Positions 51,235 to 62,169 of a stretch of DNA of 64,000 nucleotides are shown here, piece after piece. The position numbers and the translations under genes are program-made. Below the pieces are notes generated by a model. It was not told the origin of the DNA and did not search any database. It saw only the letters and a program-made list of their open reading frames with translations. Each line of letters begins with the position of its first letter. Within the stretch, counting starts at the first letter, position 1. The DNA is from Corynebacterium comes (GTDB taxonomy: Bacteria > Actinomycetota > Actinomycetes > Mycobacteriales > Mycobacteriaceae), in contig NZ_CP046453.1 of the NCBI RefSeq assembly GCF_009734405.1, positions 1,426,001 through 1,490,000 of the forward strand, in the 5' to 3' direction.

Positions 51235-52068
51235 TCAATTCTCTTGACCTGGGAATTCACTGGCAGCCGCTACAGCCGCCGCCCGAAGGTCCGCAATTCG
51301 CGGACCCTGACCGAGCACGGCGCGGGAAATATTCGGGAACGCCAGGCGCTCCACACCTGCGGCGATCCGCGTGACATCCTCCGCAGAGCCACCCTGTGCA
51401 CCGACTCCCGGCATGAGCACCGGGCCGTTGAGCTGCGACAAGTCCGGCGCATGCGACAACGTGGCGCCGACGACGACGCCGATGTTGCCGGCCTCCCCGT
51501 TTTCGGTGTGGGCCTCGTTGCGGCGGGCGCACGCGTCCACCACCTGCTGGGCGATCGTGCGTCCGTCGACGCCCCGGTGGTTCTGCAGCACGACCGCCTC
51601 GGGGTTGGAGGTGGCCGCCAGCACGAAGACTCCTCGCCCGGTGTCCTCCGCCAGCTCGAGGACCGGGGCGAGCGCCCCGACTCCCAGATAGGGGGAGACG
51701 GTGACGGCGTCGCTGCGCAGCGGCGACTTCTCCCCCAGCCAGGCGTCGGCGTAGCCGGCCATGGTGGAGCCGATGTCACCCCGCTTCGCGTCCGCGACGG
51801 TGAGGCAACCCGCCTCGCGCAGAGCGACCAGGGTGTGCTCCAGCACGCGGAAACCTGCGGACCCGTAGCGCTCGTAGAACGCCACCTGGGGCTTGACCAG
51901 CGCCACGGTGTCGGCGAAGGCCTCGACACAGCGGCGGCTGAACTCCGCCAGTCCGTCGACGTCGTCGCTCAGCCCCCAGGATTTCATCAGGGCGGGGTGC
52001 GGGTCGATCCCGACGCACAGGCGACCGCGGGCGGCGGCGGCGTCGAGAAGCCGGGAACCGAAGGTCAC
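51235..52068 (-). CDS. pyrF: Orotidine 5'-phosphate decarboxylase (type 2)
   Basis: A 277-residue enzyme of the final UMP step. It is of the type-2 class common in actinobacteria: the active site reads ADAKRGDIGSTM, and LCVGIDPHPALM is near the start. The GTG at 52066-52068 lies 2 nt after the carB stop. It ends the pyr operon. Confidence 0.95.
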   Translation of the reverse strand: MTFGSRLLDAAAARGRLCVGIDPHPALMKSWGLSDDVDGLAEFSRRCVEAFADTVALVKPQVAFYERYGSAGFRVLEHTLVALREAGCLTVADAKRGDIGSTMAGYADAWLGEKSPLRSDAVTVSPYLGVGALAPVLELAEDTGRGVFVLAATSNPEAVVLQNHRGVDGRTIAQQVVDACARRNEAHTENGEAGNIGVVVGATLSHAPDLSQLNGPVLMPGVGAQGGSAEDVTRIAAGVERLAFPNISRAVLGQGPRIADLRAAAVAAASEFPGQEN

Positions 52069-52070
52069 CG

Positions 52071-55412
<3,342 letters not shown>

Positions 55413-55440
55413 ATGTGTTCCTTCTTTTTCTTCCTGGTGC

Positions 55441-56607
55441 TTAGTTCTCGACGCCTGCGGCGGCGGTGCTGTTCTCGTCCATCAGAGCGATGAACTGATC
55501 GAACAGGGGGTTCGCGTCACGCGGTCCGGCGGCGGACTCCGGGTGGTACTGCACGGAGAAGGCGCGGCCGTTGACCAGGGCGACGCCTTCGACGGTCTGG
55601 TCGTTGAGGCAGACGTGGGTTACTCGTGCGGGACCGAAGTCGGTGTCGAAGGTCTCCCCCGCCGGCGCTTCGAGGGAGAAGCCGTGGTTCTGGGAGGTGA
55701 TGTCGATCTTGCCGGTGATGACGTTCTTCACCGGCACGTTGATGCCGCGGTGGCCGAACTTCAGCTTGTAGGTGCCCAGGCCGAAGGCGCGGCCGAGGAT
55801 CTGGTTGCCGAAGCAGATGCCGAACAGCGGCAGGTCCGCCTCGATGATCCTGCGGGTGGTGGCGACCATGTCGTCCGCGGCGGCCGGGTCACCGGGACCG
55901 TTGGAGAGGAAGACGCCGTCCGGGTTGTACTGGGCCAGCTCCTCGAAGGGGGTGGAGGCAGGGACCACGACGGTGCGGATGCCACGGGCGGCGAACTGGC
56001 CCGGGGTGGCGGACTTGATGCCCAGGTCATAGGCGACGACGGTGTACTTCTGCTCACCCTCGGCCGGGACCTCGTAGACCTCGTTGGTGCTCACCTCAGA
56101 GGTGAGGTCCGCGCCAGCCATCGACGGCTGGGCCTTGACCTCGGCGACCAGCTCGTCGACCGGACGTGCGGCGTCCTCGCCGGTGAAGATGCCGGCGGCC
56201 TGGGCGCCGTTGTCGCGCAGGTGGCGGACCAGTGCGCGCGTATCGACGCCCCGGATGCCCACCAGGCCCTGCTTCTCCATCTCCTCCGGGAGGGTGCGCT
56301 GGGCGCGCCAGTTGGAGACACGGTGCGCCAGGTCCCGGATGACCAGGCCGGCGGCCCAGATGCGGCCGTCGCGGGACTCGTTGTCCTCATCGTTCCAGCC
56401 GGTGTTGCCGATCTGCGGGGCGGTGGCCACGACGATCTGGCGGCGGTAGGAGGGATCGGTGAGGGTCTCCTGGTAGCCGGTCATGGCGGTGGTGAACACG
56501 GCCTCGCCGAGGGTCTTGCCGGCTGTGCCGAAGCTGTAGCCGCGGAAGGTGCGGCCGTCGGCGAGCACGAGCACTGCCGGGATTCGGTTGTGGGTGGAGG
56601 ACGTCAA
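55441..56607 (-). CDS. carA: Carbamoyl phosphate synthase small subunit
   Basis: A 388-residue glutaminase subunit that feeds ammonia to CarB. The class-I amidotransferase triad is seen: [15 protein letters not shown] (Cys) and [12 protein letters not shown] (His, Glu). The probable start is TTG at 56605-56607, with a strong AAAGGTGA 4 nt upstream; it gives nearly the same length as C. glutamicum CarA. An ATG at 56644-56646 is in frame but lacks a ribosome site. TAGAAT at 56664-56669 may be an extra promoter. Confidence 0.9.
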   Translation of the reverse strand: MTSSTHNRIPAVLVLADGRTFRGYSFGTAGKTLGEAVFTTAMTGYQETLTDPSYRRQIVVATAPQIGNTGWNDEDNESRDGRIWAAGLVIRDLAHRVSNWRAQRTLPEEMEKQGLVGIRGVDTRALVRHLRDNGAQAAGIFTGEDAARPVDELVAEVKAQPSMAGADLTSEVSTNEVYEVPAEGEQKYTVVAYDLGIKSATPGQFAARGIRTVVVPASTPFEELAQYNPDGVFLSNGPGDPAAADDMVATTRRIIEADLPLFGICFGNQILGRAFGLGTYKLKFGHRGINVPVKNVITGKIDITSQNHGFSLEAPAGETFDTDFGPARVTHVCLNDQTVEGVALVNGRAFSVQYHPESAAGPRDANPLFDQFIALMDENSTAAAGVEN

Positions 56608-56663
56608 GGCGTCACCTTTCACGGAGATGTCGGTGTTGTTCTGCATGTTATTCAATCAGACGT

Positions 56664-56669
56664 ATTCTA
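56664..56669 (-). promoter_or_regulatory. -10-like TAGAAT upstream of carA
   Basis: TAGAAT on the minus strand lies just before the pyrC stop region's end and 57 nt before the TTG start of carA. It could give carAB transcription independent of pyrR-pyrB-pyrC, useful for arginine synthesis. Confidence 0.3.
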
Positions 56670-56674
56670 TTCGG

Positions 56675-58033
56675 TCAGTGGGAGGTGCCGCGCGGTTCGG
56701 CCGGGACGCCATCCACGCAGGTCAGGCGGCCACGGAGGACGGTGGTGGTCACCCTGGCGGAGAACTCCATCCCCTCATACGGGGTGTTCTCCGTCTTGGA
56801 GGCCATGTCCGCACCGCGGGCGGTCCAGGTGGACCCCGGGTCGACGACCGTGAGGTTGGCCGGCTCACCGACCGCGATGGGACGCCCGTGGCCGGGCAGC
56901 CGCACAATCTCGGCGGGCCGCTCGCTCATGACCCTGGCCACCCAGCGCCAGTCGGCCCGGCCGGTGGCGACGAAGAGTTCGGCGATCACCGCCAGGGAGG
57001 TCTCCAGGCCGAGCATGCCCGGCTTGGCGTGCTCGAACTCCACGCACTTGTCCTCGGAGCCGTGCGGGGCATGGTCCGTGGCGACGCAGTCGATGACGCC
57101 GTCGAGCAGCGCCTCGCGCAGGGCGAGGGTGTCGTGCTCCTCACGCAGCGGCGGGTTGACGCGGAAGTTGCCGTCGTAGGTGTTCAGCTTCTCGTCGGTG
57201 AGCAGCAGGTGGTGCGGGGTCACCTCGGCGGACATCGGGATGTCCTGGGACTTCGCCCACTTGAGCAGCTCCACCGTGCCGGTGGTGGAGGCGTGGCAGA
57301 TGTGGATGCGGTTGCCGTAGTCACGGGCCAGCAGGGCGTCGCGGGCGACGATGGACTCCTCGGCCACGCGCGGCCAACCACGCAGACCCAGCCTCGCGGC
57401 GGTCTCGCCCTCGTGGGCGACGGCGCCCTCGGTGAGACGGGGCTCCTCGGCGTGCTGCGCCAGCAGGACGCCCTGGCCCTTGGCGTACTCGAGGGCGCGG
57501 CGCATGAGCTGCGGATCGGCGACGCACTTGCCGTCGTCGGAGAACATCCGCACCTTCGCCTGTGAGGCCGCCATCATGCCGAACTCGGTGAGTTCCCTGC
57601 CCTCCAGCCCCTTGGTGATGGAACCGACCGGGTGGACGTCGCAGATGGTGGCGTGCTGGCCCTTGAGCCACACGGACTCGGCGATGACCGGCTGGTCCAT
57701 CACCGGGCTCGTGTTCGCCATCGTGAACACGGCGGTGAAACCGCCCTTCGCGGCGGCCCGGGAACCGGTGATGATGGTCTCGGTGTCCTCGCGGCCAGGC
57801 TCCCGCAGGTGGACGTGGACGTCCACCAGACCCGGCAGCAGGACGTTGCCCTGAGCGTCGACGGTGCGGTCGGTCTCGACGTCCCGGTCGGCGTCGAGGT
57901 CGACGATCACCCCGTCCTCGATGAGGACGGTGACGGGATCACCCTCGCCGTAGACGCGGACGTCGACAAGCTTGAGGGTGCCCCGCTCGGCAGGCGCCAG
58001 CGGGCCCGTGGCGGGGTAGTCGGTCACGGTCAT
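56675..58033 (-). CDS. pyrC: Dihydroorotase
   Basis: A 452-residue class-I dihydroorotase, which closes carbamoyl aspartate to dihydroorotate. Zinc-binding residues are in [12 protein letters not shown], the central HICHAST and the late [14 protein letters not shown]. It follows pyrB after 8 nt, and GGAG lies just before the ATG. Confidence 0.96.
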   Translation of the reverse strand: MTVTDYPATGPLAPAERGTLKLVDVRVYGEGDPVTVLIEDGVIVDLDADRDVETDRTVDAQGNVLLPGLVDVHVHLREPGREDTETIITGSRAAAKGGFTAVFTMANTSPVMDQPVIAESVWLKGQHATICDVHPVGSITKGLEGRELTEFGMMAASQAKVRMFSDDGKCVADPQLMRRALEYAKGQGVLLAQHAEEPRLTEGAVAHEGETAARLGLRGWPRVAEESIVARDALLARDYGNRIHICHASTTGTVELLKWAKSQDIPMSAEVTPHHLLLTDEKLNTYDGNFRVNPPLREEHDTLALREALLDGVIDCVATDHAPHGSEDKCVEFEHAKPGMLGLETSLAVIAELFVATGRADWRWVARVMSERPAEIVRLPGHGRPIAVGEPANLTVVDPGSTWTARGADMASKTENTPYEGMEFSARVTTTVLRGRLTCVDGVPAEPRGTSH

Positions 58034-58041
58034 GAAAACTC

Positions 58042-58983
58042 CTAGATTCCGGGTGCGCCGTCGGCGGCGAGCAGGGTGAACAGGACTGCCATGCGCAGGT
58101 GGACACCGTTGTTGACCTGCTGGAGCACGGCTGAGTTGTCGTAGTCGGCGACGGCGTAGTTGATCTCCATGCCCCGGAGCATCGGACCGGGGTGCATGAT
58201 GATCGCCCCGTCCTTCATCTTCGCGGCACGGGCCTTGGACAGGCCGAAGAAGGTGGCGTACTCGCGGTGGGAGGGGAAGAAACCGCCCAGCATGCGCTCT
58301 GCCTGGACACGCAGCATCATGACCACGTCGGCGTCCGGGATCTCGGCGTCGAAGTCATCGGCCACGCGCACCGGCCAGTGCTCCACACCCGTCGGCAGGA
58401 GGGTCGGCGGGGCGACGACCACCACCTCCGCACCGAGGGTGGAGAGCAGGTCAACGTTGGAGCGCACCACGCGCGAGTGCAGGATGTCGCCGACGATGAG
58501 GACCTTGCGGCCCTCGACGTCACCGATGCGCTGGCGCATGGTGACCGCGTCGAGCAGCGCCTGGGTGGGGTGCTGGTGGAAACCGTCGCCGGCGTTGATG
58601 ATGGAGGGGCCGACGCCGTCCGGGGCCACCCAGTCGGCGACGAGCTGCGCCGCACCCGAGGAGGGGTGGCGCATGACGATGGCGTCCGCGCCGATCGCGG
58701 CCAGCGTCAGAACGGTGTCCTTGAGGGACTCGCCCTTCTTCACCGAAGAGGTGGAGGCCGACAGGTTGATCACGTCGGCGCTCATCCACTTGCCGGCGGT
58801 CTCGAAGGAGGAACGGGTGCGGGTGGAGTTCTCGTAGAACAGTGAGTAGATGGTGCGGCCGCGCAGGGTCGGCAGCTTCTTGATCTCCCGACCCTCAAGT
58901 GCCTCACGGAAGCGGTCGGCCTCGTCCATGAGGCCCAGGATCTCGTCGCGGTCCAGATCAGGGATGGACAGCAGATGCTTCAT
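58042..58983 (-). CDS. pyrB: Aspartate carbamoyltransferase catalytic chain
   Basis: A 313-residue enzyme that joins carbamoyl phosphate and aspartate. The carbamoyl-phosphate site is [12 protein letters not shown], and [12 protein letters not shown] and [11 protein letters not shown] are also present. No regulatory chain gene (pyrI) is seen, as expected for actinobacteria. The ATG overlaps the pyrR stop by one base (TGATG). Confidence 0.97.
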   Translation of the reverse strand: MKHLLSIPDLDRDEILGLMDEADRFREALEGREIKKLPTLRGRTIYSLFYENSTRTRSSFETAGKWMSADVINLSASTSSVKKGESLKDTVLTLAAIGADAIVMRHPSSGAAQLVADWVAPDGVGPSIINAGDGFHQHPTQALLDAVTMRQRIGDVEGRKVLIVGDILHSRVVRSNVDLLSTLGAEVVVVAPPTLLPTGVEHWPVRVADDFDAEIPDADVVMMLRVQAERMLGGFFPSHREYATFFGLSKARAAKMKDGAIIMHPGPMLRGMEINYAVADYDNSAVLQQVNNGVHLRMAVLFTLLAADGAPGI

Positions 58984-59567
58984 CAGTTGTTCTCCCGGCT
59001 ATCGGGTCGGGTGAGGACGACGGCGTCACGGCCGTCGATCGCCTCGAGCAGGACGGTGACGTCCTCGGCACGTGCGGAGGGCAGGTTCTTGCCCACGTAG
59101 TCGGCGCGGATCGGCAGCTGACGATGGCCGCGGTCCACCAGGACGGCGAGCTGGATGTTCTCCGGGCGACCGATGTCGCGCAACGCGTCCAGGGCGGAAC
59201 GGATGGTGCGCCCCGAGAACAGCACGTCATCCACCAGCACCACCGTCGCGCCGTCGATACCGCCGGCCGGAATGGTGGTGGGCTTCAGTGCGCGGTGCGG
59301 CTTGTTGCGCAGGTCGTCGCGGTAGAGGGTGATGTCGAGAGCGCCGACGGGCACCGCCACGCCGGAGAATTCCTCGATCTTGGCTGCCAGCCTTTCGGCC
59401 AGGGGCACTCCCCCCGAAGGGATGCCCAGCAGCATGACGGTCCCGGCGTCCGGTGAATCCAACGCCGTTTTCTCGATGATCTGGTGCGCGATGCGTGCGA
59501 CGGTACGCGCGACGTCGTCGGAGCCGAGCAGCTCGACAGACGTTTCCGCGTCAGTGCGTTCACTCAT
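58983..59567 (-). CDS. pyrR: PyrR, pyrimidine operon RNA-binding regulator / uracil phosphoribosyltransferase
   Basis: A 194-residue phosphoribosyltransferase-fold protein. The PRPP motif is [18 protein letters not shown]; PyrR binds UMP and then the pyr mRNA leader. GAAGGAGG lies 5 nt before the ATG at 59565-59567. Just upstream the mRNA has CAGAGAGG, the PyrR loop core, in a place where binding would mask the ribosome site. It is the first gene of the pyr operon. Confidence 0.95.
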   Translation of the reverse strand: MSERTDAETSVELLGSDDVARTVARIAHQIIEKTALDSPDAGTVMLLGIPSGGVPLAERLAAKIEEFSGVAVPVGALDITLYRDDLRNKPHRALKPTTIPAGGIDGATVVLVDDVLFSGRTIRSALDALRDIGRPENIQLAVLVDRGHRQLPIRADYVGKNLPSARAEDVTVLLEAIDGRDAVVLTRPDSRENN

Positions 59568-59570
59568 CGT

Positions 59571-59599
59571 GACCTCCTTCCCCGCCTCTCTGTGCGGTC
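59571..59599 (-). promoter_or_regulatory. PyrR-binding-type RNA element in the pyrR leader
   Basis: In the minus-strand transcript CAGAGAGG (59585-59592) matches the PyrR anti-hairpin core CNGNGAGG. It lies in the loop of a possible hairpin closed by GACC (59596-59599) and GGTC (59571-59574), whose 3' arm holds the GGAGG ribosome site of pyrR. This suggests translational repression, as shown for M. smegmatis PyrR. Confidence 0.55.
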
Positions 59600-59664
59600 T
59601 TTAAAGGATGTCGGACAAAGCCAGGCAGTGTCCTGAAGGTGTCTATGATTGGAGACTGGTGATG

Positions 59665-59670
59665 ATCCTA
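59665..59670 (-). promoter_or_regulatory. -10 box TAGGAT, candidate pyr operon promoter
   Basis: TAGGAT on the minus strand lies 97 nt before the pyrR ATG. TAGACA at 59640-59645 is an alternative. Neither has a clear -35. Confidence 0.35.
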
Positions 59671-59723
59671 GCACCCGCCACCCGTGGAGGGTGTGCGCAC
59701 CGACGATGAGAGGGATACCGCCT

Positions 59724-61124
59724 GTGAGCCTGACTACTAGTCATGTCGTACCTGCGCCACGTGAGCAGGTATGGGACTGGCACACCCGGCGGGGTGCACT
59801 CACCCGACTGACCCCCCCGTTCCTTCCCTTCACCCCCCTCCGGCAGGCGGAGAGACTCTCGGACGGCACCACTGTCTTCGGCCTGCCCGCCGGCCTGAAG
59901 TGGGTGTCCCGCCACGACCTCTCGAACTACCGCCCCGGCCACCGCTTCACGGACGTGTGCACCAACGCCCCCATCAAGCTGCTGGCCAACTGGCGCCATG
60001 TCCACGAATTCGCCGACCATCCGGACGGCACCCTGATCACCGACACGGTGAACACCCGACTGCCCGCCGCCGCGATGGCCTCGTTCTTCGCCTACCGGCA
60101 GCAGCAGCTGATCAACGACATCTCCTTCCTAGGCCGGGTCTCCCACCTGCAGCCCGCGGAACCGCTCACCGTCGCAGTGACCGGCTCCCGCGGCCTGGTG
60201 GGGCGCGCCCTGACCGCCCAGTTGACCACCGCGGGTCACCGGGTGATCCAGCTCGTGCGGAAGAACCCGAAGGAGGACCAGCGACTCTGGGAGCCCTACT
60301 ACCCCGCCGAGGACCTCCTCAAAGGGGTCGACGTCCTCGTGCACCTCGCCGGCGAACCCATCTTCGGGCGCTTCAACGACAGTCACAAGCGGGCCGTCCG
60401 GGACTCCCGCATCATCCCGACGCAGCGCCTCGCCCGGCTCGTGGCCGACACCGACAGCGTGACCACGATGATCGCCGCCTCCGCCGTCGGCATCTACGGC
60501 GCCGACCGGGGCGATGAGGCGCTCACCGAGTCCACGGAACGTGGAGAGGGTTTCCTCGCCGACGTGGTGAGCGAATGGGAGGCCACGACCGCCCCCGCCC
60601 GCGAGGCCGGAAAGCGCGTGCTCAACGTCCGCTTCGGTGCCGTCCTCTCCGGCCGCGGCGGGATGCTGCCCGTGCTCAAGGCCCTGTTCTCCACCGGGCT
60701 GGGAGGCAACTTCGGTGACGGCAACTTCTGGTTCCCCTGGATCGCGCTCGACGACGCCACCGACATCCTCATCCGCGGAGTGCTCGACCCCGACTGGTCC
60801 GGCCCCGTCAACGCGGTGTCCCCCACCGAGACCCTCAACCGGGACTTCACGGCCGCCCTGTCACGCCAGCTGCGCCGCCCCGCCATCATCCCCATCCCGA
60901 CGATCGGACCGGCGCTCATCCTCGGCCGTGAGGGCGCCCAGGAGCTGGCCCTGGCCAACCAGCGCGTCGTCCCGCAGATGCTTGTCGACGCCGACCACAC
61001 CTTCCGCTACCCCACCCTCGACCGCGCCCTCGCGCACGAGCTCGGCGGGGAGGAACTCTTCGACAAGACTCCCGCGCTCGAGGCTGCTGACACCGGGGAG
61101 CTGGAGGAGAAGTCCGGGGAGTAG
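59724..61124 (+). CDS. SRPBCC domain fused to TIGR01777-type NAD-dependent epimerase
   Basis: A 466-residue two-domain protein. Residues 1-145 resemble the SRPBCC ligand-binding fold (VPAPREQVWDWHTRRGAL at the start). From about 148 an extended SDR domain begins, AVTGSRGLVGRALTAQL, with VHLAGEPIFGRF and ASAVGIYGADRGDE, the pattern of TIGR01777 (YfcH/SulA-like) proteins. The reaction is unknown. The GTG at 59724 follows AGAGGGA by 8 nt; the frame is open upstream. It is divergent from pyrR. Confidence 0.85.
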   Translation: MSLTTSHVVPAPREQVWDWHTRRGALTRLTPPFLPFTPLRQAERLSDGTTVFGLPAGLKWVSRHDLSNYRPGHRFTDVCTNAPIKLLANWRHVHEFADHPDGTLITDTVNTRLPAAAMASFFAYRQQQLINDISFLGRVSHLQPAEPLTVAVTGSRGLVGRALTAQLTTAGHRVIQLVRKNPKEDQRLWEPYYPAEDLLKGVDVLVHLAGEPIFGRFNDSHKRAVRDSRIIPTQRLARLVADTDSVTTMIAASAVGIYGADRGDEALTESTERGEGFLADVVSEWEATTAPAREAGKRVLNVRFGAVLSGRGGMLPVLKALFSTGLGGNFGDGNFWFPWIALDDATDILIRGVLDPDWSGPVNAVSPTETLNRDFTAALSRQLRRPAIIPIPTIGPALILGREGAQELALANQRVVPQMLVDADHTFRYPTLDRALAHELGGEELFDKTPALEAADTGELEEKSGE

Positions 61125-61132
61125 TGCTGACA

Positions 61133-62101
61133 ATGAATGGCAGACAAGTCCGCCTCTTCCTTGTCGACGGCACCGTCGGCGGCCTGATGACGGCTGAGAT
61201 CCTCAACTGGACCGGTCATATGCTCCGGGCCCGCCGAAAAGACCTCGGCCGGATCAAGGGCCGCGAGGAAGCCCAGCGCACCGGGGTGTACGTCCTCTTC
61301 GGAACCGACGAGGAAGGAGAACCGGCCGCCTACATCGGCGAAGGCGACAACGTGGTCAGGCGGCTGGAGAACCACAACGCGAACAAGGACTTCTGGGAGG
61401 ACGTGGTCATCATCACATCCAAGGACATGAACCTCACGAAGGCTCACGTCCGCTACCTGGAGTCGGAGCTGATCAGGCTCGCTAAATCCATCAGCCGCGT
61501 CTCCCTCCTCAACGGCAACGACCCCACCGGAGGAGCCGCCCTCCCGGAGGCCGACGAGTCCGACATGCAGTACTTCATCGGCCAGATCAGGATTCTCATG
61601 CCTGTCCTCGGATTCGACATCTTCCGAGGCCGTTCCACCCAGGGGAAAAAACCGTTCGCCGCGCCGGACGCCCCCGTCGAGGCCACGACTCCAGACAGTT
61701 CACCAGTCCCCGAGGAGGTCTCCGAATCCCCCGACAGTCCGATCTTCTACATGAGGACGCGGGAAGGCAGCAACGCCCAGGCCCAGATCGTTGACGGCGA
61801 GTTCACCCTGCTGGAGGGCTCGGTGATCCCCGGCGCGATGAAGGACAACCCGAACTTCTCTTCCTCCACGAGGAAACAGTTCATCGTCCGTGAAGCCCAG
61901 CACGCCAAGGTTCTGGAGGTCTGCGTACCCGGTCCCGCGCCGGGACTGGCCGCGCTGTCGAAGGACGTCGTCTTTTCTTCGCCGTCGGCAGCCGCCTCCA
62001 TCGTCTACGGCCGGGCCAGTGCCAACGGCCGGATCACCTGGAGGACGGCTTCCGGTCACACCTTCGGGGAGTGGGAGCAGGGCCAGTCAGCTGTGGAGTG
62101 A
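61133..62101 (+). CDS. GIY-YIG nuclease family protein with DUF4357 domain
   Basis: A 322-residue protein. Its GIY-YIG core is seen at residues 51-54 (GVYV) and 67-69 (YIG), with R76/R77 and the catalytic-type E110 in RYLESEL. Residues 165-205 are a Pro/Ser-rich linker. The C-terminus (about 265-318; SPSAAASIVYGRAS... TFGEWE) is a DUF4357 domain. Proteins like this often sit near restriction systems. The ATG at 61133 is preferred; a GTG at 61124 overlapping the previous stop (TAGTG) is possible. It precedes a nuclease-helicase gene by 68 nt. Confidence 0.8.
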   Translation: MNGRQVRLFLVDGTVGGLMTAEILNWTGHMLRARRKDLGRIKGREEAQRTGVYVLFGTDEEGEPAAYIGEGDNVVRRLENHNANKDFWEDVVIITSKDMNLTKAHVRYLESELIRLAKSISRVSLLNGNDPTGGAALPEADESDMQYFIGQIRILMPVLGFDIFRGRSTQGKKPFAAPDAPVEATTPDSSPVPEEVSESPDSPIFYMRTREGSNAQAQIVDGEFTLLEGSVIPGAMKDNPNFSSSTRKQFIVREAQHAKVLEVCVPGPAPGLAALSKDVVFSSPSAAASIVYGRASANGRITWRTASGHTFGEWEQGQSAVE

Positions 62102-62156
62102 CCCACGGTGGTCCCCCGTCCGCAGGTCAATCGAGGGAACCGTGCTCGTGGTCAGG

Positions 62157-62162
62157 CACAAT
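62157..62162 (+). promoter_or_regulatory. -10 box CACAAT of the nuclease-helicase gene (leaderless)
   Basis: CACAAT, then 7 nt, then the ATG at 62170. No ribosome site is present between them. Confidence 0.35.
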
Positions 62163-62169
62163 AGGCCTT

